NCBI RefSeq assembly: GCF_024606265.1
Contig: NZ_JAHHPP010000315.1
Span: 1 to 37,846, forward strand
DNA from: Endozoicomonas sp. SESOKO1
Lineage (GTDB): Bacteria > Pseudomonadota > Gammaproteobacteria > Pseudomonadales > Endozoicomonadaceae
DNA length: 37,846 bases
Direction of reading: 5' to 3'
Both the position numbers and the translations under genes were made by a program. The notes beneath the pieces were generated by a model. It saw only the letters and a list, made by a program, of their open reading frames with translations. It did no database searches and had not been told where the DNA came from. Numbering within the stretch: position 1 is the stretch's first letter; each line of letters starts with the position of its first letter. Positions 26,346 to 35,312 of the stretch are shown here, piece by piece.

Positions 26346-27458
26346 ATGGATGATAACAGAAAAAAAGCGCTGGCAGCAGCACTTGGCCAGATTGACCGAC
26401 AGTTTGGTAAAGGCGCCATCATGCGGATGGGGGACCAGAAGCAGGAGGCAATTCCGGCCATTTCCACCGGTTCTCTGCAACTGGACATTGCCCTGGGTAT
26501 TGGCGGTCTGCCAAAAGGCCGTGTGATCGAAATTTTCGGACCTGAATCTTCCGGTAAAACCACACTGACCCTGAGCGTTATTGCCCAGGCGCAGAAGCAG
26601 GGTGCCACCTGTGCCTTCGTTGATGCGGAACATGCCCTGGATCCCCAGTACGCCGGTAAGCTGGGTGTGGATGTGGATGACCTCTATGTCTCCCAGCCGG
26701 ATACCGGTGAGCAGGCCCTGGAAATCACTGATATGCTGGTTCGTTCCGGTGCTGTGGATGTCATCGTTGTTGACTCTGTGGCGGCTCTGGTACCCAAGGC
26801 AGAAATTGAAGGTGATATGGGGGACTCCCACGTTGGTCTGCAGGCCCGTCTGATGTCTCAGGCCCTGCGTAAGCTGACCGGTTCCATCAAACAGACCAAC
26901 TGCATGGTCATCTTCATTAACCAGATCCGTATGAAGATCGGTGTCATGTTCGGCAACCCGGAAACCACTACCGGTGGTAACGCACTGAAATTCTACTCTT
27001 CTGTCCGTCTCGATATCCGTCGTACCGGTGCCGTGAAGCAGGGTGATGAAGTTATTGGTAACGAAACCCGTGTCAAGGTTGTGAAGAATAAGGTATCACC
27101 TCCTTTCCGGCAGGCTGAATTCCAGATCCTGTATGGGCAGGGTATCTACCATATGGGTGAAGTCATTGATCTGGGTGTGAAGCTCAAGCTGATCGACAAG
27201 TCCGGTGCCTGGTATGCCTATAAAGGCTCAAAGATTGGGCAGGGTAAAGCCAATGCGGCTCAATACCTCTCTGACAACCCGGAAGTGGCCGCTGAAATCG
27301 AAGCCCAGATCCGTGATGAGCTGATGAGCACGCCAGAGAAAGATGCTGCCAAAAAGGCTGAAGCTGAAGCCAGGAAAGAAGCTGGTAAAAAAGATGATGG
27401 TAAAAAAGATGACGCTGCAGCGGCGGATGTGCAACAGGACGAGCTGCTGGCTGAGTAA
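26346..27458 (+). CDS. recA: Recombinase A
   Basis: ATP-dependent strand-exchange protein and SOS co-protease. 370 residues, about 15-20 longer than usual because of a C-terminal Lys/Asp/Ala-rich tail ([15 protein letters not shown]). Walker [10 protein letters not shown] is at 65-73. [19 protein letters not shown] (Walker B), the L1 and L2 regions ([37 protein letters not shown]) and the inter-subunit [21 protein letters not shown] start are intact. Two LexA boxes lie 54-92 bases upstream. Codon use is biased, as expected for a highly expressed gene. Four bases separate its stop from recX. Confidence 0.99.
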   Translation: MDDNRKKALAAALGQIDRQFGKGAIMRMGDQKQEAIPAISTGSLQLDIALGIGGLPKGRVIEIFGPESSGKTTLTLSVIAQAQKQGATCAFVDAEHALDPQYAGKLGVDVDDLYVSQPDTGEQALEITDMLVRSGAVDVIVVDSVAALVPKAEIEGDMGDSHVGLQARLMSQALRKLTGSIKQTNCMVIFINQIRMKIGVMFGNPETTTGGNALKFYSSVRLDIRRTGAVKQGDEVIGNETRVKVVKNKVSPPFRQAEFQILYGQGIYHMGEVIDLGVKLKLIDKSGAWYAYKGSKIGQGKANAAQYLSDNPEVAAEIEAQIRDELMSTPEKDAAKKAEAEARKEAGKKDDGKKDDAAAADVQQDELLAE

Positions 27459-27462
27459 TTGA

Positions 27463-27918
27463 ATGTCTGATGAAGTCATTCAAACGGTAAAAGATGTCCG
27501 TCGGGCTGCCATGGATCTCCTGGCCCGGCGGGAACATGGTTTTACCGAGTTGTTTCGAAAACTCTCGGGCCGTTTTCCCCGGGCACTGGTGGTTGAAGCG
27601 CTCAACCGCCTGCGCGAAGAGCGGTTGCAAAGTGATGACCGTTTTGTTGAAAGCTATGTCTATAGTCGTCAACAGCGAGGTTACGGTCCGGTTCGTATTA
27701 AATCGGAGCTGTTTCAGAAAGGGATTGATAGCGAGTTAATCGGTCAATACCTGCTGGAGCAGGACGATCACTGGTATGAGCTGGCAAAAACGGCGAAAGT
27801 GCGAAAGTTTGGAGCCTCTGCGCCCCGGGATAATAAAGACAGAGCCCGACAGTCCCGCTTCCTGGCTCAGCGGGGTTTCTCCATGAGCCAGATATACTCC
27901 GCTTTCTCTGCTCCTTAG
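27463..27918 (+). CDS. recX: Regulatory protein RecX
   Basis: Inhibits or modulates RecA filaments. 151 residues with the family's three-helix repeats: AAMDLLARREHGFTELFRKL (1), ALNRLREERLQSDDRFVESY with RQQRGYGPVRIKSELFQKGI (2), and KDRARQSRFLAQRGFSMSQIYSAF (3). It is very close behind recA and probably co-transcribed, with a modest ribosome site that would keep its level low relative to RecA. A 15-bp tandem repeat begins at its stop codon. Confidence 0.95.
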   Translation: MSDEVIQTVKDVRRAAMDLLARREHGFTELFRKLSGRFPRALVVEALNRLREERLQSDDRFVESYVYSRQQRGYGPVRIKSELFQKGIDSELIGQYLLEQDDHWYELAKTAKVRKFGASAPRDNKDRARQSRFLAQRGFSMSQIYSAFSAP

Positions 27919-27990
27919 CCACTAAGTTCATGGCCACTAAGTTCATGGCCACTAAGTTCATGGCCACTAAGTTTATAGCCACAAAGCTCT
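27918..27990. repeat. 15-bp tandem repeat, 4 full copies plus partial, downstream of recX
   Basis: Unit GCCACTAAGTTCATG at 27918-27932, 27933-27947 and 27948-27962 (identical), a fourth copy with three changes (27963-27977) and a decayed partial fifth. The first copy overlaps the last base of the recX stop. Read on the minus strand it gives (CATGAACTTAGTGGC)n. About 80 bases further, 28070-28100 holds a second simple repeat on the minus strand (CACAAAG-type units with 9-base period). Confidence 0.9.
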
Positions 27991-28121
27991 CAGAGACCGC
28001 CAGGTTGACTAACAGTTTTGTGCGATCCTCGTGATAGCGATTGCAGCAACAGGCAGGCGAACCATCACTTTTTTTGTGAACTTTGTGCTCTTTGTGACTT
28101 GAATTCACGTGGTCAAAACCA

Positions 28122-29039
28122 TTACAACTGGCGAATTACATAGTCAAGCCCGCCTTTAACTGCCGCAACCTGGGTATCATTACATATTTCATGGGTCACT
28201 CCGGGACTGTCAGGATAGACTTCCGTTGTCGTTCCATAAGTGCAGTTAGCGACACCGCCGCATAAGCCAAGCTTAACCATCGGGTAATGGATTACACCAT
28301 GCTGAACCATAGGGGAGTCGATAAGATTGCCGTTTTCATCAGCAGGTGCAATATGGGTGACCTTGGCCACAGACGCAATAATGGCAGCTTGAAATTCGAG
28401 CTGTGGGTTTTCAATATCGCCAACAGTGTAAAAACCATCGGGAATACTGGATGGGATATACTCAACGCCGTCACGGGCCGCCAGGGCAGGGCGAAACTCG
28501 GTTTCATCGGTATCTGTGGTTTCGTGCAGATCAAAATGGACCAGTACATTGTCCAGTGCTGCAACCAGTTTCATAAGGTTGGCTGACTCTTCAGAAGGGC
28601 TATTGGGATAAAATGACCGGTTTGGATCAACCGCGTTTGGGTTCCACCGGTTTATGGTTTCATAACCCCAGGGGCTGACACAGGGCACGGCAACAAAATT
28701 AAAGTGCTCCTGATAATGTCCAGCCTGGGTCTCCATAAACTTGATCGCACCGTGAACGCCACTGGTTTCATAGCCATGAACACCTCCTGTGATCAGAACA
28801 GTTGGCTTATTGCTGTCCCGGTTTTTACTTTTCAGGCAGAGCAATGGATAACGTGTTTCATCGTAAGAAAGTGCGCCGTACTGTTCGATATCAAAACGGT
28901 CTCCCAGGGCTTTGATTTTGGGAATGACTTCCTGCTGATACTCTCGCTTGATAGTCGCCTGTTTGCGCCAGTTGAGGCGTTCAGTGTCCCCCCAGGGTTT
29001 GCCGGGCGTTCCAATCGGATAGCTTTGTGTATATTGCAT
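28122..29039 (-). CDS. M14-family metallocarboxypeptidase-like / succinylglutamate desuccinylase-like hydrolase
   Basis: 305-residue zinc hydrolase of the carboxypeptidase fold. Zinc ligands are His88 and Glu91 in GGVHGYETSG and a later His in HFDLHETT (about 168-172). Asn140-Arg141 (DPNRSF) matches the substrate-carboxylate site, and TTTEVYPDSP probably supplies the catalytic Glu. There is no signal peptide, so it is probably cytosolic. Such proteins remove amino acids from small peptides or act on N-acyl amino acids; the exact substrate cannot be read. The start ATG at 29037-29039 lies opposite another ATG on the plus strand. It is convergent with recX. Confidence 0.85.
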   Translation of the reverse strand: MQYTQSYPIGTPGKPWGDTERLNWRKQATIKREYQQEVIPKIKALGDRFDIEQYGALSYDETRYPLLCLKSKNRDSNKPTVLITGGVHGYETSGVHGAIKFMETQAGHYQEHFNFVAVPCVSPWGYETINRWNPNAVDPNRSFYPNSPSEESANLMKLVAALDNVLVHFDLHETTDTDETEFRPALAARDGVEYIPSSIPDGFYTVGDIENPQLEFQAAIIASVAKVTHIAPADENGNLIDSPMVQHGVIHYPMVKLGLCGGVANCTYGTTTEVYPDSPGVTHEICNDTQVAAVKGGLDYVIRQL

Positions 29040-29194
29040 ATGGATCCAGTATCTGGATTAGTGTGGGAACGGGTAAACACAGTACCGGATTGGTTTTTGT
29101 CCAGCCCGTTGCATGGTAATGTCAGTGTGCCTGATGGCTCAGGAAAGATTGTTGCATTTATGAGATTGGAAAACAAAGAAGGTGTCTTCACGTA

Positions 29195-29914
29195 ATGCCA
29201 GCTGCGAAGGGTGATTGTCATCAGTGCCGTTTGCCTGGGCATGCCTGTATCTGCCCGTTGATTCCCCCGGTAAAGTCGGCTGCCTGTTTCTGGCTGATTA
29301 CCCATGATAAAGAGTTTGATAAGCCAACCAATACAGGCAAATTGATTCGGGCTGCGATATCCGGAACCCGCCGATTCAACTGGAGTCGAACTGCACCAGA
29401 TGATGAATTGTTGGCCCTGCTGAGCGATCCGACCTGGCTGCCAGTGCTGCTGTTTCCGAGCGAATACGCTGTGGAAGCGCAGAGTGATAAACGACAATGG
29501 CATTATCATGCAGTGGATGACCGTAAAGTTGCCTTCATTATTATTGATGCAACCTGGCAGCAGGCCAGGAAAATGTACCGTCAGAGCCCCTGGTTGCATG
29601 GTTTGAGTTTACTGAGCTTGCAGCCTGAAGATCCATCAATCTACCGTCTCAGGCGAAATCGTCAGGAGCAACATCTGTGTACCGCTGAAGTAGCGGCAAG
29701 AGCACTCGGCGAGCTGGGTGAAAACACCCATCGCCAGCTGATGGAGGCGTTGGTTCAAGTCTATTGCGATCGCTATTTATGGGCACGCAAAGGGCAGCGA
29801 AGGGATGAGGATCCGCAGTCCCTGCGCATACTCAAGCTGTACCGGCCTGACGCTCAACAGGCAGTCAGCGAGAAAACCCCGGATAAAAAGCGTGTTAATG
29901 ATGGGGCGAAATGA
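29195..29914 (+). CDS. tapT: tRNA-uridine aminocarboxypropyltransferase (DTW domain)
   Basis: DTW-domain enzymes transfer the 3-amino-3-carboxypropyl group of S-adenosylmethionine to tRNA uridine (acp3U47 in E. coli, by TapT/YfiP). 239 residues: an N-terminal zinc knuckle CHQCRLPGHACIC (from residue 8), the THDKEFDKPTNTGKLI block, the eponymous DATW in IIIDATWQQARKMYR, and LRRNRQEQHLCTAEVAA. The ATG at 29195 overlaps the stop of a 51-codon upstream frame (TAATG). A clear terminator follows. Confidence 0.88.
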   Translation: MPAAKGDCHQCRLPGHACICPLIPPVKSAACFWLITHDKEFDKPTNTGKLIRAAISGTRRFNWSRTAPDDELLALLSDPTWLPVLLFPSEYAVEAQSDKRQWHYHAVDDRKVAFIIIDATWQQARKMYRQSPWLHGLSLLSLQPEDPSIYRLRRNRQEQHLCTAEVAARALGELGENTHRQLMEALVQVYCDRYLWARKGQRRDEDPQSLRILKLYRPDAQQAVSEKTPDKKRVNDGAK

Positions 29915-29924
29915 TCATTTTTTC

Positions 29925-29951
29925 CCGCCATTCCTATATAATGGCGGTTTT
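29925..29951 (+). terminator. Terminator after tapT
   Basis: CCGCCATT (29925-29932) pairs perfectly with AATGGCGG (29940-29947) over a 7-base loop, followed by TTTT. The loop and right arm contain TATAAT (29937-29942), so the same bases may double as a -10 for alaS. Confidence 0.8.
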
Positions 29952-30070
29952 GCTTGAAGTTATATGAAAATGCCGTGCATTGTGATTTTGCAGTCATTTT
30001 CATGTTTTGGAGTGAGCGGCCTTTTCCGCTCATGGCTGTTAAGAGATAACTCCCCCGGTGGGAACTGTAT

Positions 30071-32704
30071 ATGAAGACTAACGAAATACGTTCTGCTTTT
30101 CTGGAATACTTCAGGGAAAACGGCCATGAAGTGGTTGCCAGTAGCTCTCTGGTACCCCATGACGACCCAACCCTGCTGTTTACCAATGCCGGGATGAACC
30201 AGTTCAAAGACACATTCCTTGGTCGTGAGCAACGTGACTATACCCGTGCCACTACTTCCCAGAAGTGTGTGCGTGCCGGGGGCAAGCACAATGACCTGGA
30301 CAACGTCGGTTATACCGCCCGTCACCATACCTTCTTTGAAATGCTGGGTAATTTCAGTTTTGGTGACTACTTCAAGAAAGAAGCGATTCATTTTGCCTGG
30401 AACTTTCTGACCGGCACGTTGAAACTGCCAAAAGAGCGTCTCTGCGTCACCGTCTATGCTTCTGACGATGAAGCTTACAATATCTGGTTAAACGACATCG
30501 GTGTTGCAGCGGATGATATTATCCGCATTGGCGACAACAAGGGAGCACCTTATGCTTCCGATAATTTCTGGCAGATGGGTGATACTGGCCCCTGCGGCCC
30601 CTGTACCGAGATTTTCTATGATCACGGCGATCATATCTGGGGAGGCCGTCCGGGTACGCCAGAAGAAGACGGTGATCGTTTTATTGAAATCTGGAACATC
30701 GTATTCATGCAGTACAACCGTCAGGCCGATGGCGATATGCAGCCACTGCCCAAACCATCGGTGGATACCGGCATGGGCCTGGAGCGTATTGCCGCGGTGA
30801 TGCAGCATGTCAACAGCAACTATGAGATTGACCTGTTCCAGTCACTGTTGAATGATGCTTCTGATATCCTGGGAGGCGTTGCCACAACAGAAGCTTCCCT
30901 GCGTGTGATTGCCGACCATATTCGTTCCTGCAGTTTCCTGATCAGTGATGGCGTTATGCCGTCTAATGAGGGCCGAGGCTATACTTTGCGCCGGATTATC
31001 CGCCGCGCCTGTCGCCATGGTCATAAGCTGGGTGCCAAGGAGTCCTTCTTTTATAAGCTGGTGGGTTCTCTGGTGAAGGTCATGGGTGATGCATATCCGG
31101 ATCTGGCAAAGAATCGGGCACAAATTGAGCGGGTTCTGCTGCAGGAAGAGGAGCAGTTTACCCGTACCCTGGATAAAGGGATGAAACTGCTGGAAGAGAG
31201 TATTGCGGTTATGAAAGAGCGTGCACAGGGAGATGTGATCTCCGGTGAAACGCTGTTCACGCTGTATGATACCTATGGTTTCCCGGTTGACCTGACGGAA
31301 GATATTGCCCGTGAGCGTGGGTTGAAAGTCGACATTGAGGGTTTTGAACAAGCGTTGGAGGCTCAGCGTGAGCGTGCCCGTGCGTCCAGCAAGTTTGGTG
31401 TTGATTACAATGATCAGCTGATGATTGAAGGCTCAACCGCCTTTACCGGCTACGAGAATACTACCGGCCAGGCTCGTGTTCACTCCCTGTTTGTTGGGGG
31501 GGAGCCGGTAGAGTTGATCGGTGAAGGCCTGCAGGCGACGGTGATTCTGGAACAGACGCCATTCTATGCCGAGTCTGGTGGCCAGGTGGGGGATACCGGC
31601 CTGCTGAATTTTGCCACCGGTTCTGTCCGTGTCGTGGATACTCGCAAACAGGGTGATCATCACCTCCATATTGTCGAAGTGGTATCCGGTGAACTGAAGT
31701 CCGGCGATGAAGTGTCTGCCGATGTTGATGCTGAAAAGCGTCATGCTACCTCACTGAATCATTCGGCAACTCACCTGCTGCATGCGGCTCTGAGGCAGGT
31801 TCTTGGCGATCATGTAACCCAGAAAGGATCCCTGGTGGATCCCGAGCGTCTGCGTTTTGACTTTTCTCACCTTGAAGCGGTTAAGCCGGAAGAACTCAAG
31901 GCCATTGAAAAGCTGGTGAATGAACAGATCCGTGCCAATACCCTCGTTCAGACTGAGCTGATGGACATGGATGCGGCTAAAGCCAGGGGTGCCATGGCAC
32001 TGTTTGGTGAGAAGTATGCCGATGAGGTACGGGTACTGACCATGGGGACCGATAATTTCTCCATCGAACTGTGTGGTGGTATACACGCCAGTCGTACCGG
32101 CGATATTGGTGCGTTCCGAATTGTTGCTGAAAGTGGTATTGCTGCCGGTGTCCGTCGTATCGAAGCGGTGACCGGTGCTGGCGCTGAGGCTTTTGTCCAG
32201 GCACGCTTTGCCGAGCTGAACAACGTTTGTCGTATGCTAAAAGCCAGACCGGAAAATCTCGAAGCCAAATTACAGGCGCTGGTTGCCCAGGGCAGGAGCC
32301 TGGAAAAAGAGATGCAGCAATTGAAGCAGAAACTGGCCAGTGCCGACAGTTCTGACCTGGTGTCCCAGGCTATAGAGGTGAATGGCGTTAAGTTGCTGGC
32401 GACCGAGCTTGAGGGTGTTGACCCCAAATCATTGCGCGACATGGTTGACCAGCTGAAGAACAAGCTGGGTTCTGGCATCGTTTTCCTGGCGACCAAAGCC
32501 GATGGCAAGGTGCCGCTGGCTGCCGGTGTGACCAAAGATCTGACCGGACGAGTCAAGGCAGGAGATCTGCTGAAGATGGTGGCAGAGCAGCTGGGTGGCA
32601 AAGGTGGTGGTCGTCCTGATTTTGCCCAGGGTGGTGGTTCCCAGCCTGAAAACCTTGAAAAAGCGCTGTCGTCTATTAAGCAGTGGCTGGAAGCTCAATG
32701 GTAA
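30071..32704 (+). CDS. alaS: Alanine--tRNA ligase
   Basis: Charges tRNA-Ala and edits Ser/Gly mischarging. 877 residues, full length. Catalytic core: [16 protein letters not shown] and [21 protein letters not shown]. The tRNA-recognition region includes [15 protein letters not shown]. The editing domain has the HxxxH of [13 protein letters not shown] and the C/H pair of [13 protein letters not shown]. The C-terminal DHHA1-like Gly-rich domain ends [15 protein letters not shown]. The segment upstream of lysC and csrA is the same order as in several gammaproteobacteria. A strong terminator follows. Confidence 0.98.
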   Translation: MKTNEIRSAFLEYFRENGHEVVASSSLVPHDDPTLLFTNAGMNQFKDTFLGREQRDYTRATTSQKCVRAGGKHNDLDNVGYTARHHTFFEMLGNFSFGDYFKKEAIHFAWNFLTGTLKLPKERLCVTVYASDDEAYNIWLNDIGVAADDIIRIGDNKGAPYASDNFWQMGDTGPCGPCTEIFYDHGDHIWGGRPGTPEEDGDRFIEIWNIVFMQYNRQADGDMQPLPKPSVDTGMGLERIAAVMQHVNSNYEIDLFQSLLNDASDILGGVATTEASLRVIADHIRSCSFLISDGVMPSNEGRGYTLRRIIRRACRHGHKLGAKESFFYKLVGSLVKVMGDAYPDLAKNRAQIERVLLQEEEQFTRTLDKGMKLLEESIAVMKERAQGDVISGETLFTLYDTYGFPVDLTEDIARERGLKVDIEGFEQALEAQRERARASSKFGVDYNDQLMIEGSTAFTGYENTTGQARVHSLFVGGEPVELIGEGLQATVILEQTPFYAESGGQVGDTGLLNFATGSVRVVDTRKQGDHHLHIVEVVSGELKSGDEVSADVDAEKRHATSLNHSATHLLHAALRQVLGDHVTQKGSLVDPERLRFDFSHLEAVKPEELKAIEKLVNEQIRANTLVQTELMDMDAAKARGAMALFGEKYADEVRVLTMGTDNFSIELCGGIHASRTGDIGAFRIVAESGIAAGVRRIEAVTGAGAEAFVQARFAELNNVCRMLKARPENLEAKLQALVAQGRSLEKEMQQLKQKLASADSSDLVSQAIEVNGVKLLATELEGVDPKSLRDMVDQLKNKLGSGIVFLATKADGKVPLAAGVTKDLTGRVKAGDLLKMVAEQLGGKGGGRPDFAQGGGSQPENLEKALSSIKQWLEAQW

Positions 32705-33039
32705 GTGATTTTGTCAGGGTAGTGAGTTATTCTGACAAATAAGTGTAAAAACGGGCTGTTCCCTACGGAATTAGCCCGTTTTTTATTGTTCTGGGGCATA
32801 CACCCCTGGGGGGATTCATGGTACATTCTGTCACCCACTGAATGATTGAGATGGCAGCTTGTGCTGTCTGGCTCCTTTCTGGCTGTCTTGATTCTGTAAA
32901 GTTTGATGAGGCGTTACAGCAGGGAACTGGTACAGGGAAGCTTGACCACCAGAAGGTTGTCCGGGAATAGTGTCCGCAGTGAGACAGATTATTCCCGGGT
33001 GTTCTTCTTGTCATGGCTGATTGAAGTAGAACGAATAAG
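32705..33039. other. Intergenic region alaS-lysC, 335 bases
   Basis: Holds a weak hairpin (TTTGTCAG 32710-32717 with CTGACAAA 32732-32739), the alaS terminator and then about 255 bases with no clear element. I looked for a lysine-riboswitch-like leader before lysC and did not recognise one. Confidence 0.5.
32747..32784 (+). terminator. Rho-independent terminator after alaS
   Basis: AAAAACGGGCT (32747-32757) pairs perfectly with AGCCCGTTTTT (32773-32783) over a 15-base loop, ending in a T-run. Confidence 0.92.
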
Positions 33040-34281
33040 ATGGCGCTAATAGTACAGAAATTTGGCGGCACCTCAGTAGGCACCACTGAACGAATTCAGG
33101 GTGTTGCTGACAAGGTCAAAGGGTTCCGCGAACAGGGGCACGACGTCGTGGTTGTGGTTTCCGCCATGAGTGGTGAAACCAACCGGCTGGTTGAGCTTGC
33201 CCAGTCCATGCAGTCACAGCCTACGCCGCGGGAGATGGATGTTATCCTGTCGACGGGCGAGCAGGTGACCATCGGTCTTTTGAGTATGGCTCTGAATGAG
33301 CGGGGCTGTCCTGCGACGTCCTATACCGGTAGCCAGGTAGCCATTGTTACTGACAGTGCCCATACCAAGGCACGTATCAAGCGAATCGATACCGAACGTA
33401 TCGTCAGGGACCTGGAGCTGGGGCGTGTTGTCGTGGTTGCCGGCTTCCAGGGACGTGACGAAGACAATAATATCACCACCCTGGGGCGGGGTGGTTCGGA
33501 TACCACGGCGGTAGCGCTGGCTGCCGCTCTGAAGGCTGATGAGTGCCAGATATACACGGATGTGGATGGGGTTTACACCACTGACCCGCGAGTGGTTGAG
33601 GGTGCCCGTCGTCTGGACAAGATCACCTTTGAAGAAATGCTGGAAATGGCCAGTCTGGGATCCAAGGTCCTGCAGATCCGGGCTGTTGAGTTTGCTGGCA
33701 AATACAATGTTAACCTGAGAGTTCTGCATACCTTCCAGGATGGCCCTGGAACACTGATTACACTGGATGAGGGTATCGCCATGGAGTCACCGGTCGTTTC
33801 CGGCATCGCATTCAACCGAGATGAAGCCAAACTGACGATAAAGGGTGTGCCCGATATTCCCGGTGTAGCATCCCGGATTCTTGGCCCGGTCAGCCGTGCC
33901 AATATTGAAGTGGATATGATTGTCCAGAATACTGCTGAGGACAACACCACCGATTTCACCTTTACCGTGCATCGCAATGATTATGAACGGGCAAAAGTTG
34001 TCGTTGAGCAGATTGTTGAAGAGCTTGAAGCCCGTGAATACCACGGTGATATGAAAATCGCCAAGGTTTCGATTGTTGGCGTTGGCATGCGCTCCCATGC
34101 GGGTGTCGCCACCAAGATGTTTGAAGCGCTGGCGGCTGAAGGGATCAACATTCAGATCATTTCAACGTCTGAAATCAAAGTTTCCGTTATCATTGCAGAG
34201 AAGTACCTGGAGCTTGCTGTTCGTGCGCTCCACTCGGCTTTTGAGCTGGACAGGGAACCAATGGAAGATAACGGGGTCTAA
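33040..34281 (+). CDS. lysC: Aspartate kinase (aspartokinase)
   Basis: Phosphorylates aspartate, first step toward lysine, threonine, methionine and diaminopimelate. 413 residues: KFGGTSVG (7-14) at the active site, STGEQVTIGLLSMAL, GRGGSDTTAVALAAAL and YTDVDGVYTTDPRVV in the kinase domain. Two ACT domains follow (around 270-330 and 345-405, with KGVPDIPGVASRI and VSIVGVGMRSHAGVATKMFEAL) for feedback control. This is the Pseudomonas/Bacillus-type single-function enzyme, not the ThrA/MetL fusion. The ribosome site is weak. It lies between alaS and csrA, a common gammaproteobacterial order. Confidence 0.97.
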   Translation: MALIVQKFGGTSVGTTERIQGVADKVKGFREQGHDVVVVVSAMSGETNRLVELAQSMQSQPTPREMDVILSTGEQVTIGLLSMALNERGCPATSYTGSQVAIVTDSAHTKARIKRIDTERIVRDLELGRVVVVAGFQGRDEDNNITTLGRGGSDTTAVALAAALKADECQIYTDVDGVYTTDPRVVEGARRLDKITFEEMLEMASLGSKVLQIRAVEFAGKYNVNLRVLHTFQDGPGTLITLDEGIAMESPVVSGIAFNRDEAKLTIKGVPDIPGVASRILGPVSRANIEVDMIVQNTAEDNTTDFTFTVHRNDYERAKVVVEQIVEELEAREYHGDMKIAKVSIVGVGMRSHAGVATKMFEALAAEGINIQIISTSEIKVSVIIAEKYLELAVRALHSAFELDREPMEDNGV

Positions 34282-34699
34282 AAGAGTATCGTTAAAACCG
34301 TGGGTCTCGTGAGGCTTCTCGTGAGAGCCTCATTATGCCCATTATCCACCCGACATTGCCAGAGTGAACGAGCAAACGTGTAGAGCTATCAAGCCTTCAA
34401 ATCATTTCCGGCAGGTAAAAATACGAATGGAAATCCTGAACTTGGTGACTAGACTGGGTTTGCTGAATAATTCTTAAGCATGAACGGTTGAGCTGGCATA
34501 TACTTCATTACCTTGAACTGAGTGCTAGAGCAGTTTAAAGGTCAGGCAACTTTAGGGTGAAATAATGTCTGTACCGGGGTTGTTGTCGTATAATTTCACG
34601 CGATCATTTTGGGTGATTTCATCAGCTTCAAACCAGTGTACCAGTGTGCTCAGAATTGACGGTTGTTGACTTAACAGAGATGTAAATAAGGAGATTGAA
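34282..34699. other. Intergenic region lysC-csrA, 418 bases
   Basis: Includes the small hairpin at 34310-34332 and a TATAAT at 34589-34594, about 105 bases before the csrA ATG, without a clear -35 box. No open frame with a ribosome site or RNA gene was recognised. Confidence 0.45.
34310..34332 (+). terminator. Possible terminator hairpin after lysC
   Basis: TGAGGCT (34310-34316) pairs perfectly with AGCCTCA (34326-34332) over a 9-base loop, 28 bases after the lysC stop. The following TTATG is a poor T-run, so termination may be incomplete. Confidence 0.4.
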
Positions 34700-34954
34700 A
34701 TGCTGATTCTGACTCGCCGCGTAGGAGAGACCCTTATGGTTGGGGACGAGGTCACTGTCACTGTTCTGGGTGTAAAAGGTAACCAGGTTCGCATCGGTGT
34801 CAACGCACCAAAGGAAGTCGCTGTTCACCGGGAAGAAATTTACCAGAGGATTCAAAAAGAGAAAGAGCACAAGAAAGGTGGCACTGGTCGCTCTTATGAA
34901 GACGATGAAGGTTATGAATCCGGATACGAATCTGAACCTTACGAATCTTACTGA
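34700..34954 (+). CDS. csrA: Carbon storage regulator CsrA with acidic Tyr-rich C-terminal extension
   Basis: RNA-binding dimer that controls translation by binding GGA motifs. Residues 1-55 are canonical ([18 protein letters not shown] start, [19 protein letters not shown] with Arg44). CsrA normally ends at about 61-65 residues. Here 84 residues are encoded and the last 19 are [19 protein letters not shown], made of near-repeats of TA(T/C)GAATC. The tail is strongly acidic, opposite in charge to the RNA surface. AAGGAG (34688-34693) lies six bases before the ATG. csrA is followed by a terminator and, after one more gene, by tRNA-Ser. Confidence 0.95.
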   Translation: MLILTRRVGETLMVGDEVTVTVLGVKGNQVRIGVNAPKEVAVHREEIYQRIQKEKEHKKGGTGRSYEDDEGYESGYESEPYESY

Positions 34955-35312
34955 TAATTTTAAACTGTCGTTTATGTCTCTGATCTGAATCCCGGAATCA
35001 TTGTTAATTCTCATAGACGGTTTCAAAAAATGCCTGGCACATTGTCAGGCATTTTTGTTTCTGTACTTAAGTAGCGAACGTGTAATGCTTTGCAGTGTGG
35101 CATTGCCAGTGGGTTCATTGCCCGGATTGAAAAAATCTCCCTGATAGGAACTTTTGTCAAAATGACTGATCTATAACAGGGCTGAATGGTCAGACAGGCA
35201 ATAGAGGATGATTCAAATAATCCCAGTAGTCTGTGGTTCCTGGCAGCGTGACAGGATGATACTGATTCATTGACGTGTAAATCGAATCCTTGTTAATTTG
35301 ACCGGAGTTATC
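34955..35312. other. Intergenic region csrA to propeller gene, 358 bases
   Basis: Holds the csrA terminator (35026-35056) and then about 250 bases that must carry the promoter of the next gene. No other hairpin, repeat or convincing open frame was seen. Confidence 0.45.
35026..35056 (+). terminator. Rho-independent terminator after csrA
   Basis: AAAAATGCCTG (35026-35036) pairs perfectly with CAGGCATTTTT (35046-35056) over a 9-base loop and ends in five T. Confidence 0.92.

Noticed and set aside
27698-28108. Minus-strand 136-codon frame with VAMNL repeats and a HKEHKVHK start
   Set aside because: Its repeats come only from the 15-bp and 9-bp tandem DNA repeats, and it runs into recX; not a plausible gene.
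32785-33039. Possible lysine riboswitch before lysC
   Set aside because: No conserved lysine-aptamer core or anti-terminator arrangement could be recognised by eye.
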